Numbered from the stretch's first letter, positions 54,348 to 63,473 are shown. The stretch is DNA of 64,000 nucleotides from Dyadobacter psychrotolerans (GCF_004349265.1 NZ_SMFL01000003.1:496001-560000), one strand, 5' to 3'. A program made the numbers and translations. Notes: generated by a model from the letters alone, not told the origin.

Positions 54348-55454
54348 ATGAAACAGCTATTTGCCCATAAAGTATATACAGGAAATGAGATCCTGAAAGA
54401 TCAGTTACTTACCATCGAAAATGGAAAGTTAACCAACATCAGGCATTCGGTTCCACTTCCTGAAATTCAAATTGTTCAAAATCTCTGTGCCGGTTTGTTC
54501 GACAGCCACATTAACGGCGGCGAAAAATACTACTTTACCCAAAGAGCCGACGAGGAAACAATTGACGATATTTATCAGGCCAGCGTTGCCACAGGAACCG
54601 GTTATGTGCTTCCCACACTGATCACTTCTCCACAGGATAATATTCTTAAAGGTATTGAAGCTGTCCGCAGCTATCAGGAAAAATATCCTGGTTCCGGTGT
54701 ATTGGGTATGCACCTGGAAGGGCCTTTTCTTAATCCCATTAAACGGGGCGCTCACCTGGTTGCCTATGTCAGAAAGCCTTCCAATGCTGACCTGGAGGAA
54801 ATTATAAAGTTTGGTAAAGATGTGATTAAACTGATTACCATAGCGCCGGAAATGTTCACAGAAGATCAGCTTAAGATGCTTCTGGAATCGGGGATCACCG
54901 TTTCCGCCGGCCATTCCAACGCAACTTATACCGAAGCTTCAAAGGCTTTTACTCAGGGAATTCATCTGGTTACGCATCTTTACAACGCCATGTCGGCATT
55001 CGCCCATCGCGAACCAGGACTGGTAGGCGCAACTTTTGATAACAATTCGGTTTATGCACCGATTATCATTGACGGCGTTCACTGCGATTTTGCAGCAGCG
55101 AGAGTGGCTTATAAGATTAAAAAAGACAAATTATTCCTGATTTCCGACGCATTGTTCTTAGGTGAAAAAGTTACGGAGTTTAAATGGGGAGAATTTGATG
55201 CTAATCTTAAAAACGGCCGGTATACCAATTCTGACGGTAACCTCGCAGGAGCAACGATTTCCTTGGGAGATGCAGTAAGAAATGCTGTTCAAATTGTAGG
55301 AATCCCTTTGCAGGAAGCCATTGAAATGGCAACAATCCGTCCTGCAAAAGCTATCAATCTGGATAAACAAATTGGCTATGTAGGAATTGGTTATCCTGCA
55401 ACCTTTACAACTTTTGATGACGATCTGGAGAAATTCCAAGTCTTAAAATTCTAA
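54348..55454 (+). CDS. nagA: N-acetylglucosamine-6-phosphate deacetylase
   Basis: 368 residues, amidohydrolase superfamily. Conserved segments: LCAGLFDSHINGG (start of barrel), LGMHLEGPFLNPIKRGAH (metal ligand Glu), VSAGHSNAT (His), THLYNAMSAFAHREPG, HCDFAAARVA and the catalytic Asp in LISDALFLG. It removes the acetyl group from GlcNAc-6-P during recycling of cell-wall or environmental amino sugar. The gap to the pentapeptide gene is 51 bp. No nagB or nagK nearby. Confidence 0.93.
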   Translation: MKQLFAHKVYTGNEILKDQLLTIENGKLTNIRHSVPLPEIQIVQNLCAGLFDSHINGGEKYYFTQRADEETIDDIYQASVATGTGYVLPTLITSPQDNILKGIEAVRSYQEKYPGSGVLGMHLEGPFLNPIKRGAHLVAYVRKPSNADLEEIIKFGKDVIKLITIAPEMFTEDQLKMLLESGITVSAGHSNATYTEASKAFTQGIHLVTHLYNAMSAFAHREPGLVGATFDNNSVYAPIIIDGVHCDFAAARVAYKIKKDKLFLISDALFLGEKVTEFKWGEFDANLKNGRYTNSDGNLAGATISLGDAVRNAVQIVGIPLQEAIEMATIRPAKAINLDKQIGYVGIGYPATFTTFDDDLEKFQVLKF

Positions 55455-55519
55455 CAACCGGGAATTAAAATTCATCCTCTAAAAAACTAAGGTGCTCTCC
55501 GGTGTCTAAGGTGGTAAAA

Positions 55520-57718
55520 TTACACAACCAACAACCCACCCTTCCGTAAATCCTGCCAGGTTTTTGATGTGGTAAACGACTCAAAACTGCCTTGCCCGGC
55601 GGTTTCAAACTCATTACGAAACTGTTCAAAGGCATAGGGTTCTGCATTGTTGGTAAGCAATTTTGGCATTATTTCCACCAGCCATTCAGCTACCGCCACT
55701 TCGGCTTCTACCACCCATTCTTTCTTTTTATTAAAGAAAACTAGTTCAGCTATTTCATAGACTTTCTTGCCTCTTTTTTCCTCAAATACACCCAGTTCCG
55801 GAAGACTTCCCATCCAGACAATCATCGCGTTCGATCTTGCCGCGATGTCCGGTAATTCCCGGATACTTTTTGCAATATAATTGGGAGAAACCGATGTTGA
55901 TGGCACCTTAAAATCAAACCAGCGTGACAAAGGAAAATCCAGGCAAACACCATGCATGTAATTAAAAAGCGATTTCCTCAATCCTTCTGCGTAAAGATCA
56001 TGATCTGCCCCCAACGGATCCTGATGTTCGAGGTCATTATTGGCAAATTTCCCCAAACCAGGACCAATACGCATGACGTCAAATTCCTCCGGGTGTAACC
56101 CAACAGGACTATGTGCTGTCATGGCAAACCTGTGCCAAAATCCCGACTGGACAATCCCCTGCTCAAAAAGTTGGCGAACCATTTCCAGGGCATCGATCGT
56201 TTCCTGAGCTGTTTGTGTCGGAAAACCGTACATCAGATAGGCATGCACCATGATGCCGGCCCGCGTAAAAGCATCCGCCACACGCGCAACCTGTGCAACG
56301 GTTACACCTTTTTTCATCCGTTCAAGCAAACGGTCAGACGCAACTTCCAGACCTCCTGAGATAGCAATACAGCCCGAAGCCTTTAAAAGCAAACAAAGAT
56401 CATGTGTAAAATTCTTTTCAAAACGGATATTGGTCCACCAGACAACTGTCAATTTTCTGCGGATGATTTCCAAAGCAAGATCGCGCAGCAAAGCAGGCGG
56501 AGCAGCTTCATCTACAAAATGAAAACCGTTTTGTCCCGTTTGATTAATAATCTCTTCTATTCGGTCGCACAGTAATGCGGCAGTCATAGGTTCGTATCTG
56601 CGGATGTAATCCAGCGAGATGTCACAAAACGAGCATTTACCCCAGTAACAGCCATGTGCCAGCGTAAGCTTATTCCAGCGGCCGTCACTCCAAAGCCTAT
56701 GCATGGGATTTACGATCTCAATAACCGACAAGTAATCATGCAGAGGCAGATCGCTGTAATCCGGCGTGCCCGTATCACGCTGCGGAACATCCTTCTCTTT
56801 TGCTCCATTGTGATAAACCACAACGCCATCCATCAATGAATAAACTCTTTTCAGTTTTGAAATCTCTCTTTCTCCGTCAACATATTCCAAAAGAGATAAC
56901 AGCGGAGCCTCGCCGTCATCCAGACAAACAAAATCAATATAATTAAAAACACGGGGCTCTTTTAATGAACGTAGTTCGGTGTTGGCAAAGCCACCGCCCA
57001 TAACCACTTTAATATCAGGATAATGCTTTTTCAGATATTGCCCGCATTTGAAACCACCGTATAAATTCCCCGGAAAAGGAACGGTAATACAAACCATATC
57101 CGGACGATATTTCTGAATTTTCTCCTCGAGAATAGTTGTCAGTATTTGAGACAAAAGTGTGTCCGGCATTTCCAAAGCCTGCTCCATTTCATCAAAATGC
57201 GTGGCAGATCTGCCAAGACGTTCAGCATACCGGCTGAATCCAAAGTGAGGATCCACCGCTTCCTGTATCAAATCACCAAGATCTTCGAGATACAAAGTCG
57301 CCAGGTGGCGCGCTTTGTCATGTATTCCCATTGTACCAAAAGCCCAGTCCATGTCTTCCAATTGCTGAAACCGGCCTGCTTCGGGAAGATAACTTCTGTC
57401 GCAGATACTGTGTGCAAGCGTAGGATTGTGGTTTTTCAGGAAACGGATAACGGGATCAATCGTAGCGACGTAATCGTCTCTTAGAGAATAAATGCGGAAA
57501 CTATTCTCTGTAAGCTCCGCATCGGACTCATCCAGCTGTGCAAATAAGCGATTGAGACCTTTTGAAGAAAACAGCGCCAGAATTACATCAATACCCAAAT
57601 CAGCCTGGTACGATTCCCGGCCCAAAGTATTTAAAAATCCTTTGAGATAAGCAGTGGCAGGATATGGCGTATTAAGCTGGGTAAACGGCGGGGTAATGAA
57701 GAGTGTTTTCTTTTTCAA
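55520..57718 (-). CDS. B12-binding-domain radical SAM protein
   Basis: 732 residues from TTG 57718 (MKKKTLFITPPFTQLNTPYP), preceded by AAGG and by a promoter box at 57742-57749. A GTG at 57778 lies upstream of that box and would add 20 non-family residues, so I reject it. An N-terminal region including a cobalamin-binding-like Rossmann part (about 200-290, DMVCITVPFPGNLYGGFKCGQ, VVMGGGFANTE) precedes the radical SAM core. The cluster is CYWGKCSFC, a CX4CX2C spacing (Cys357, Cys362, Cys365) instead of the usual CX3CX2C. Reaction unknown; no cognate peptide or lipid pathway is adjacent. Confidence 0.9.
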   Translation of the reverse strand: MKKKTLFITPPFTQLNTPYPATAYLKGFLNTLGRESYQADLGIDVILALFSSKGLNRLFAQLDESDAELTENSFRIYSLRDDYVATIDPVIRFLKNHNPTLAHSICDRSYLPEAGRFQQLEDMDWAFGTMGIHDKARHLATLYLEDLGDLIQEAVDPHFGFSRYAERLGRSATHFDEMEQALEMPDTLLSQILTTILEEKIQKYRPDMVCITVPFPGNLYGGFKCGQYLKKHYPDIKVVMGGGFANTELRSLKEPRVFNYIDFVCLDDGEAPLLSLLEYVDGEREISKLKRVYSLMDGVVVYHNGAKEKDVPQRDTGTPDYSDLPLHDYLSVIEIVNPMHRLWSDGRWNKLTLAHGCYWGKCSFCDISLDYIRRYEPMTAALLCDRIEEIINQTGQNGFHFVDEAAPPALLRDLALEIIRRKLTVVWWTNIRFEKNFTHDLCLLLKASGCIAISGGLEVASDRLLERMKKGVTVAQVARVADAFTRAGIMVHAYLMYGFPTQTAQETIDALEMVRQLFEQGIVQSGFWHRFAMTAHSPVGLHPEEFDVMRIGPGLGKFANNDLEHQDPLGADHDLYAEGLRKSLFNYMHGVCLDFPLSRWFDFKVPSTSVSPNYIAKSIRELPDIAARSNAMIVWMGSLPELGVFEEKRGKKVYEIAELVFFNKKKEWVVEAEVAVAEWLVEIMPKLLTNNAEPYAFEQFRNEFETAGQGSFESFTTSKTWQDLRKGGLLVV

Positions 57719-57741
57719 CAGATACCTTGTTTTTGATGCTG

Positions 57742-57749
57742 CAAAGATA
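57742..57749 (-). promoter_or_regulatory. Promoter -7 box of the radical SAM gene
   Basis: On the minus strand TATCTTTG, matching the TAnnTTTG element of Bacteroidota, lies 23 bp before the TTG start at 57718. Transcription would begin near 57735, which excludes the upstream GTG as the start codon. Confidence 0.6.
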
Positions 57750-57904
57750 AGGGTTTTGAATTTAAAAAAACCGAACACATTTGCCGTAAAGCGTTTCCCT
57801 CAACGGTTGATTGCGAAGCATATTTAATAATAACTTCATGAACTTAAATAGTCTTTTCCGGTAGAAAACCGGTATTCTTACAAATTATCTACCATCTTTC
57901 TTTT

Positions 57905-59311
57905 ATGAAATTTAAGTATCTCAGGTCAAGGCATATACTGGCATTACTATTCCTAAATCCATTATTTATAACAACCGGTACTTTTGCCCAGGGAAACAAA
58001 ACCTACCCCGCCTCTAAATTCCCTGACCGGGTCATTCTTGGGTTTAAAGGAAATCCGTCTGTCTCACAAGCAGTTAACTGGCGGACTGATTCCACGGTAA
58101 CGGAGGCAATAGCAGCCATTCACGAAGCAGATCCGTCTCCCGATTTTCAGTCAAAAGCAAAAGTTACAAAAGCTCTAAGTCAGCCAACCGTACTGGATGG
58201 CAAGACGGTGTTATACCACGAAGCTAATTTTACCGATCTGAAACCTGCAACCCAATACATGTACCGCGTTGGAAATGGTACGCAATGGAGCGAATGGTTT
58301 CATTTTACTACGGCGTCAGACAAACATGAACCGGTTTCGTTTCTCTATTTCGGGGATGCGCAAAATGATTTGCGTTCCTTATGGTCCAGAACGATCAGAG
58401 GTGCTTATTCTACTTTGCCAAAAGCAAATCTGATGATCCACGCTGGCGATCTGATCAACCGATCAAACAGTGATTACGAATGGGGCGAATGGTTTGAGGC
58501 TGGCGGCTGGGTGAATGGGATGATTCCAAGCCTTTCCACGCCAGGCAATCATGAATATTATTACGACAAAAACGACAAAGGTTATTTATCCATGCACTGG
58601 CGCCCACAGTTTGCATTACCTGAAAATGGTCCGGATGGGCTGGCAGAATCTGCCTACTACATCGATTATCAGGGCGTGCGGTTTATTGCCTTGAATTCAC
58701 AGGCTGCTCTGCTCGATTCTTCGATTCTGGATAAACAGGCTGCCTGGTTTGAAAAAGTGGTCAGCGACAAGCCAAACCGCTGGACGGTTGTCATTCATCA
58801 CCACCCGATTTATTCAACTAAAAATGGCCGTGATAATGATGAATGGAGGATAAAAATGGAGCCGCTGTACAAGAAACACAATGTGGATATTGTTTTACAG
58901 GGTCATGACCATACTTATGGACGCGGAATTAACATGCCATTGGGACAAAGTCGTAAGAAACCGGACGGACCAATTTATGTAGTTTCAGTTAGCGGGCCTA
59001 AAATGTATGACATCGGTTTGCAAAACTGGATGGATCGTGCCGCTTCCAACACACAGCTTTATCAGGTGGTTACGGTTGACGATAACAAACTGGCCTTTAA
59101 AGCTTACACCGTAAACGGCGATTTGTACGATTCCTTCGATTTGCTGAAAGATAAAAAAGGGCAGAATACGCTTGTAGAACTTTCCAATTCACTCAAAATG
59201 CAGGAAAGGCTCGAACTTCCGGAACGCTATCAAAAGAGTTTTAAAGAAGAGGAGTTAAAAGAATATAATCAGCGTTTTCAGGAATATAAAAAACGAAAAG
59301 GGCTAAAATAA
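57905..59311 (+). CDS. Purple-acid-phosphatase-like metallophosphoesterase
   Basis: 468 residues, with a signal peptide (about 1-28, ending TFAQ), then an N-terminal fibronectin/PAP-like domain (about 35-135, LKPATQYMYRVGNGTQWSEWFHFTT) and a calcineurin-like catalytic domain. Metal ligands: FGDAQ (Asp), HAGDLINR (Asp), GNHEYYY (Asn, His), HHHPIYS (His) and QGHDHTYGRG (His-Asp-His). This is a secreted or periplasmic phosphatase that frees phosphate from organic esters. Charged C-terminal tail (YNQRFQEYKKRKG). Single gene convergent with the ThuA-domain gene. Confidence 0.92.
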   Translation: MKFKYLRSRHILALLFLNPLFITTGTFAQGNKTYPASKFPDRVILGFKGNPSVSQAVNWRTDSTVTEAIAAIHEADPSPDFQSKAKVTKALSQPTVLDGKTVLYHEANFTDLKPATQYMYRVGNGTQWSEWFHFTTASDKHEPVSFLYFGDAQNDLRSLWSRTIRGAYSTLPKANLMIHAGDLINRSNSDYEWGEWFEAGGWVNGMIPSLSTPGNHEYYYDKNDKGYLSMHWRPQFALPENGPDGLAESAYYIDYQGVRFIALNSQAALLDSSILDKQAAWFEKVVSDKPNRWTVVIHHHPIYSTKNGRDNDEWRIKMEPLYKKHNVDIVLQGHDHTYGRGINMPLGQSRKKPDGPIYVVSVSGPKMYDIGLQNWMDRAASNTQLYQVVTVDDNKLAFKAYTVNGDLYDSFDLLKDKKGQNTLVELSNSLKMQERLELPERYQKSFKEEELKEYNQRFQEYKKRKGLK

Positions 59312-59314
59312 ATC

Positions 59315-60097
59315 TCAGTTCTTTGCCGCCCAGTGGATCGCATTTTTGAAAATGGTCTTATACTCTTCACTTTCAAAAAGTACAGGATCGTGTCCCATGA
59401 AAATGTATACGTTTCTGGCCTTGTAATGTTTATTAGACCAGATCACAGGATGATCGCCCATTTTGTTCTCTGAATCAGGAGAATAGGTTGATTCGTCTAC
59501 GCTGGCGATGACGTGCACATTAGGACGCGGACTTTTATCATACGTATACCATTCTTCCTTTTTAACAAAAAATGAGACAGGAACACCCTTCATAATCGGG
59601 TGTTTCCTGTCTTCAATTTTTACCGTCGCCGAAGCAAATGTTGCAATATAATTTTTGTAACGAATGCCACCCATAAATTCGGAAAACCAAGGCCAGATTT
59701 TATAACCGTCAAAGTCGCCCAACAGCGTAGCATGATGAAATCCGATCCAGCCGCCTTTCCCTTCTTTTATATATTTTTCAAAAGCATTGACCGCTCCCGG
59801 CTTCCAGGCATAAGGCACAAAATCGAGCTGAATAAAAACCTGATAATTTGTCAGAAATCCATCATCAATCTGATCGGTATTCTCAATGTAGTCAATGCTA
59901 AACTGCTCCGTTCTGGCCAACTGATTGAGCCATATTTTAGCCGCTTTTGAATACGCTACATGATGCCCGCCACTCTCAGAAAGCGCCAATACTCTGAACT
60001 TCGGTTTTTTCTCCTGCGCCAGAACTTGCCCTGCCAGAATTACAATCAGAAAAATAGCGGACACCTTAATCATCCGACAGGTAGATTTGACTAGCAT
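59315..60097 (-). CDS. ThuA-domain secreted protein
   Basis: 260 residues from the ATG at 60097; an ATG at 60073 would give the minimal signal peptide MIKVSAIFLIVILAGQVLAQ and is also possible. The ThuA fold is recognised from FRVLALSESGGHHVAYSKAA, GGWIGFHHATLLGDFDGYKIWPWF and VIWSNKHYKARNVYIFMGHDP. ThuA-like proteins resemble class-I glutamine amidotransferase folds and occur in sugar-degradation loci; activity is unproven. It ends 4 bp from the convergent phosphatase gene and is 75 bp from the S15 hydrolase upstream. Confidence 0.87.
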   Translation of the reverse strand: MLVKSTCRMIKVSAIFLIVILAGQVLAQEKKPKFRVLALSESGGHHVAYSKAAKIWLNQLARTEQFSIDYIENTDQIDDGFLTNYQVFIQLDFVPYAWKPGAVNAFEKYIKEGKGGWIGFHHATLLGDFDGYKIWPWFSEFMGGIRYKNYIATFASATVKIEDRKHPIMKGVPVSFFVKKEEWYTYDKSPRPNVHVIASVDESTYSPDSENKMGDHPVIWSNKHYKARNVYIFMGHDPVLFESEEYKTIFKNAIHWAAKN

Positions 60098-60171
60098 GAA
60101 CAGATTTTTTATCAAAAAACTAGGATAACTCTTTGAAAATCAGTGCTCCTCTGTGTAACTTTCAGAACACC

Positions 60172-62043
60172 TTATTTTAGTACCGGCAACACAACGTTAC
60201 TGCTGTTCTTCGCATCATGGTGAATCACAATTTTCGACTTTTGAAAATCCTGTTCGTTTGCTTCAAAAATATTGATAAATTTCTGAGGGTTACGGTCCAC
60301 CAGCGGAAACCAGCTGCTTTGTACCTGAATCATCATTTTATGTCCTTTTTTGAAAGTATGCGCCACTTCATTTAACTTGAAAGAAACCTTTTCAATTTTG
60401 TCTTTGGTAAACGGCTCAGGCTTACTGAAACTGTTACGGAACTTGCCCCGGAAAACTTCTGCACGTACCATTTGCTGGTAACCGCCCATTTGCACCGGAC
60501 GCTGTCCCTGTTCTGCAGCCGGCAATACGGCTCCCGCCGGCCAGACGTCGATCACCTTCACAATAAAATCCGCATCTGTACCCGACATGGAAACAAAAAG
60601 GTTCGCCGCGATTTCACCCGTCAGCGTTACGTCTGATGTTAAAGAATCTGTTTGAAAAACCAGTACATCCGGGCGCTGCGCTGCAAAACGCTGATCTTCG
60701 GCCATGTATTCATTGTTTCTGCGACCCAAAATGACGTTCGTGTAAGGCACAGGCTTGGCAGGATCGCTTACATATTCGCTGACACTTTTAACTGCATCCG
60801 GTTTTGTGGCAGACAGTTTTCCTTTGTCACCAAAATAGTAGGCCGTAGGAATGCTGTTTTTCGGAGGCCAGATATCGTAATTTTTCCATTGGTTTGAACC
60901 TGTTTCAAAAACCGTCACTTCCGCCTGATTAAAGCTTCCTTTGTCTTTCAGGTAAAAATCAAAAAATTTGGTTTCAATCTCATCCTGGTAATATTTATTC
61001 ACATCTGCACCAAACTGATAGTTCGCAAACGACTTCCAGGAAGGAGACGCCCAGCCTCCGTGCGTCCACGGACCCATTACAAGCCTCGCGTTGTTTCCGG
61101 GCGACTGCTTTTCAATCGCTGAATAGGTTTTTAAAGCACCATACAAATCTTCCGCATCAAACCATCCGCCCACGACAAGCACGGCTGGTTTTACATTTTT
61201 CAAATGCTGTTTAATATTCCTCGACTGCCAGAATTCATCATAAACCGGATGCGCAACCACCTGTCTCCATACACTGTTTGGATCAGAGAAAAACGGACTT
61301 GCGTTGGCTTTTTTAAGCGGACCAAAATCCAGGAAATACTGGTACGCATCAGCTGAACCAGCCCGGAAGAAACGTTCATAATTTTCACCATTAGCACTTT
61401 TCGGACCGTCGAAACCGCTGTAAAAGCCAAAATTATCCATCAGGAAAAATGCACCGTTGTGGTAGCAGTCGTCACCGATAAACTCGTCCGACATCGGAGC
61501 CTGAGGCGAAACCGCTTTTAGAGCCGGATGCGCGTCGGGTAAAGCGGCCGAAGAATAGTAACCCGGAAAAGAAATACCGTAAATCCCAACGTTACCATTG
61601 GTTTTGGTGTTTTTTAAAAGCCACTCGATCGTGTCATAAGTATCGCTGGATTCATCGACATCTTTTGCAGATTTTTTGTTGGCGATAGCCGGAGTCATTT
61701 CCCGGAAATTGCCTTCGCTTTTGTAGCGCCCACGGGCATCCTGATAAACAAAAATGTATTTATCCCGCATCAGGGAAGTATTTGGTCCAAGCCGGCGACG
61801 GTAATTATTCTCCCCATACGGGCCGGCGGAATAAGGCGTGCGCTGCATCAGCACAGGATAAGCCTGCCCGTCTTTGGGCGTATAAATGACCGTATACAGT
61901 TTCACACCATCACGCATCGCAACCGCATGTTCCGTTTTGGTATAATTATTCCGCACCCAGCTGGTATCCACCGCCGGAGCGTTTTGCGCATTGGTAAAAA
62001 AAGGTAATAAAAACAGAAGTGCCAGTAATTGTTTCCGCATCAT
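60172..62043 (-). CDS. CocE/NonD-family hydrolase (X-Pro dipeptidyl-peptidase-like, S15)
   Basis: 623 residues with signal peptide (MMRKQLLALLFLLPFFTNAQ). The alpha/beta-hydrolase domain has the nucleophile Ser in YGISFPGYYSS, followed by SPQAPMSDEF, a helical cap, and a C-terminal jelly-roll domain (about 410-620, SDVTLTGEIAANLFVSMSGTDADFIVKVIDVWP) that defines the X-Pro dipeptidyl peptidase/cocaine-esterase group. Relatives hydrolyse esters or beta-lactam/glutaryl side chains and dipeptides; the substrate is not predictable. Periplasmic. Confidence 0.92.
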   Translation of the reverse strand: MMRKQLLALLFLLPFFTNAQNAPAVDTSWVRNNYTKTEHAVAMRDGVKLYTVIYTPKDGQAYPVLMQRTPYSAGPYGENNYRRRLGPNTSLMRDKYIFVYQDARGRYKSEGNFREMTPAIANKKSAKDVDESSDTYDTIEWLLKNTKTNGNVGIYGISFPGYYSSAALPDAHPALKAVSPQAPMSDEFIGDDCYHNGAFFLMDNFGFYSGFDGPKSANGENYERFFRAGSADAYQYFLDFGPLKKANASPFFSDPNSVWRQVVAHPVYDEFWQSRNIKQHLKNVKPAVLVVGGWFDAEDLYGALKTYSAIEKQSPGNNARLVMGPWTHGGWASPSWKSFANYQFGADVNKYYQDEIETKFFDFYLKDKGSFNQAEVTVFETGSNQWKNYDIWPPKNSIPTAYYFGDKGKLSATKPDAVKSVSEYVSDPAKPVPYTNVILGRRNNEYMAEDQRFAAQRPDVLVFQTDSLTSDVTLTGEIAANLFVSMSGTDADFIVKVIDVWPAGAVLPAAEQGQRPVQMGGYQQMVRAEVFRGKFRNSFSKPEPFTKDKIEKVSFKLNEVAHTFKKGHKMMIQVQSSWFPLVDRNPQKFINIFEANEQDFQKSKIVIHHDAKNSSNVVLPVLK

Positions 62044-62082
62044 AGGTTTTTAAAGTTATAAGGGCAAAAATACGGAAAGATT

Positions 62083-62100
62083 GGTTGGGGATTGGGGTGG
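62083..62100 (+). other. Short G-run cluster upstream of hicAB
   Basis: Four G-runs (GG, GGGG, GGGG, GG) in 18 nt (62083-62100) could form a two-tier G-quadruplex. It sits between the divergent S15 hydrolase and hicA promoters. Support is only the run pattern. Confidence 0.3.
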
Positions 62101-62121
62101 TTTGAAATTTTGAGGTTGAGG

Positions 62122-62153
62122 TTTGGGAAAAGCTCAAAATAGTAGTAAATTTG
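62122..62153 (+). promoter_or_regulatory. Promoter of hicAB
   Basis: TTTG at 62122-62125 and TAAATTTG at 62146-62153 are 20 bp apart, matching both Bacteroidota promoter elements (-33 and -7). Transcription should begin near 62160, leaving a leader of about 35 nt before hicA. Confidence 0.65.
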
Positions 62154-62157
62154 CTAC
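62142..62157. promoter_or_regulatory. Palindromic operator overlapping the hicAB -7 box
   Basis: GTAGTAAATTTGCTAC is a 16-bp inverted repeat (14 of 16 positions symmetric) centred on the -7 element. HicB antitoxins commonly repress their own operon through a palindrome, and the placement over the promoter fits that. Confidence 0.6.
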
Positions 62158-62194
62158 CTTTAATACTTCATGAAATCAGAAACACACATGCTAT

Positions 62195-62362
62195 ATGAAG
62201 TCATCAGAATTCCACCGGCTGGTGAGAAAAAACGGTTGGTTGCATATCCGTACGGAAGGCAGCCACTACATCTACGAAAAACAAAGCAGACGTTATCCAG
62301 TGCCTTTCCATGGGGCCAAAGAAGTTCCGACGGGCCTGCAAAAGAAAATGAAGTTAAAGTGA
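62195..62362 (+). CDS. hicA: HicA-family mRNA interferase toxin
   Basis: A 55-residue reading frame (168 bp). It starts MKSSEFHRLVRKNGWLHIR and contains the diagnostic GSHYIYE segment with the catalytic His, then PVPFHGAKEVPTGLQKKM. Length and motifs match HicA RNases, which cut mRNA and are inhibited by HicB. A different overlapping frame here is longer but has no family character. The hicB start is 30 bp downstream and the promoter with palindrome is just upstream, giving the usual toxin-first order. Confidence 0.88.
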   Translation: MKSSEFHRLVRKNGWLHIRTEGSHYIYEKQSRRYPVPFHGAKEVPTGLQKKMKLK

Positions 62363-62392
62363 CACTCAACAAAAATCAACAAACTGGCAACG

Positions 62393-62791
62393 ATGAAAAA
62401 GATAAAAATCATTATCGAAAAAGGCGCAGATCTGTATGCTGCTTACGCAGAAAACGTTGAAGGCATATATGGAGCCGGAGAAACGGTTAATGACGCAAAA
62501 CAATCCGTTGTGGATGCCATTCAACTTCTGAAAAAGCACAATAACGAAGAACATGTTCCAAGTGTTTTGAAGGGAGAATTTGAATTGGTTTGGAAATTTG
62601 ATACCGTAAGCCTTCTTAACTACTACAAAGGGGTTTTTACAAATTCAGCATTGGAACGTATTACCGGCATCAATCAAAAACAAATGCAGCACTATGCATC
62701 CGGCCTAAAAAAACCAAGAGCCTTACAAGCCAAAAAAATTGAAACTGCGCTGCACAAGCTGGGGAAGGAATTGTTGGCTGTGGAGTTGTAG
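62393..62791 (+). CDS. hicB: HicB-family antitoxin
   Basis: 132 residues: a degenerate RNase-H-like domain (about 1-65, KIKIIIEKGADLYAAYAENVEGIYGAGETVNDAKQS) and a C-terminal helix-turn-helix (about 88-130, ALERITGINQKQMQHYASGLKKP). It neutralises HicA and probably represses the operon through the palindrome at 62142-62157. The HTH-carrying version suggests direct DNA binding. Confidence 0.88.
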   Translation: MKKIKIIIEKGADLYAAYAENVEGIYGAGETVNDAKQSVVDAIQLLKKHNNEEHVPSVLKGEFELVWKFDTVSLLNYYKGVFTNSALERITGINQKQMQHYASGLKKPRALQAKKIETALHKLGKELLAVEL

Positions 62792-62897
62792 GGTTTTGGG
62801 TTGAATGGGTCAAACTAGATTGCCTAAGCACAAAAAAGTTTTGTGAAGACACAGAACTCGGTTGAGCAATATTTGCCTGTGATTTTACAGTTACATC

Positions 62898-63038
62898 TCA
62901 AATGTCGTTAACGTTGTGGTCTTGCCATATTTGACTAGCAATTTGAGCAGATACTTGACTTTTTTGAAAAAATCCCATCAGAATCAATAAAATTATAAAG
63001 TTTCTTATCGTAAAAAGGAATCTTCTTTTTGACTGCAT
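62898..63038 (-). CDS. Very short secreted peptide or remnant of a secreted protein
   Basis: 46 residues. The first 32 form a convincing signal peptide (MQSKRRFLFTIRNFIILLIL then MGFFQKSQVSAQ) followed by only 14 mature residues (IASQIWQDHNVNDI). The stop TGA interrupts a frame that remains open for about 75 further codons towards hicB, though those residues look random. It could be a truncated outer-membrane or secreted protein, or a genuine small peptide. No recognised family. Confidence 0.35.
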   Translation of the reverse strand: MQSKRRFLFTIRNFIILLILMGFFQKSQVSAQIASQIWQDHNVNDI

Positions 63039-63185
63039 GGATATGATAATAATTTCTCCGACAAAATCTTATTTAATCGTATGTAAAATAGAAGCATTCA
63101 ATTACTTATTGATTTAGCATATGGTCTGAGTCCATTCGGAAGCACAAAACCACACTACGCTTACCAATCGTCTCAAATCCCCTAC

Positions 63186-63458
63186 TCATTGATAAGCCAC
63201 AGCCTTAATAAGCCGGATGTTATTATATTCCTCAATGAGAATAATATTTTCCTTAGGAATAATCCCCCGTTTGATCCAGTTGGTGACTACCTGTGTGCTT
63301 TTTATATCAAAACGTTTGCAGTATTCCTTGATGGTGATCCAGTCGTTTAGTTTGTATTTTTCACCGTCTTTGGAAAGATAAGCTCCTGCTTCTGTCAATA
63401 ATGCTCTGGATTCATTTAGTAATTCTTCCAGTTCAATTTGTTTTGTTTTGGTTTCCAT
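63186..63458 (-). CDS. Small protein, possible HTH/excisionase-like DNA-binding protein
   Basis: 90 residues. After a coiled N-terminal helix (METKTKQIELEELLNESRAL) comes a segment NDWITIKEYCKRFDIKSTQVVTNWIKRGIIPKENI, which fits the helix-turn-helix/wing pattern of MerR/excisionase-like proteins, and then a beta-rich end. Such proteins read DNA near mobile-element ends. It is 15 bp behind the 51-aa gene and shares its transcript. Confidence 0.65.
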   Translation of the reverse strand: METKTKQIELEELLNESRALLTEAGAYLSKDGEKYKLNDWITIKEYCKRFDIKSTQVVTNWIKRGIIPKENIILIEEYNNIRLIKAVAYQ

Positions 63459-63473
63459 AGCTGAACGGGTTAA

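Noticed and set aside
62170..62460. 96-codon plus-strand frame covering the hicA region
   Set aside because: It overlaps the HicA frame in a different phase, has no family motif and an unnatural composition; the 55-codon frame carries the GSHYIY motif.
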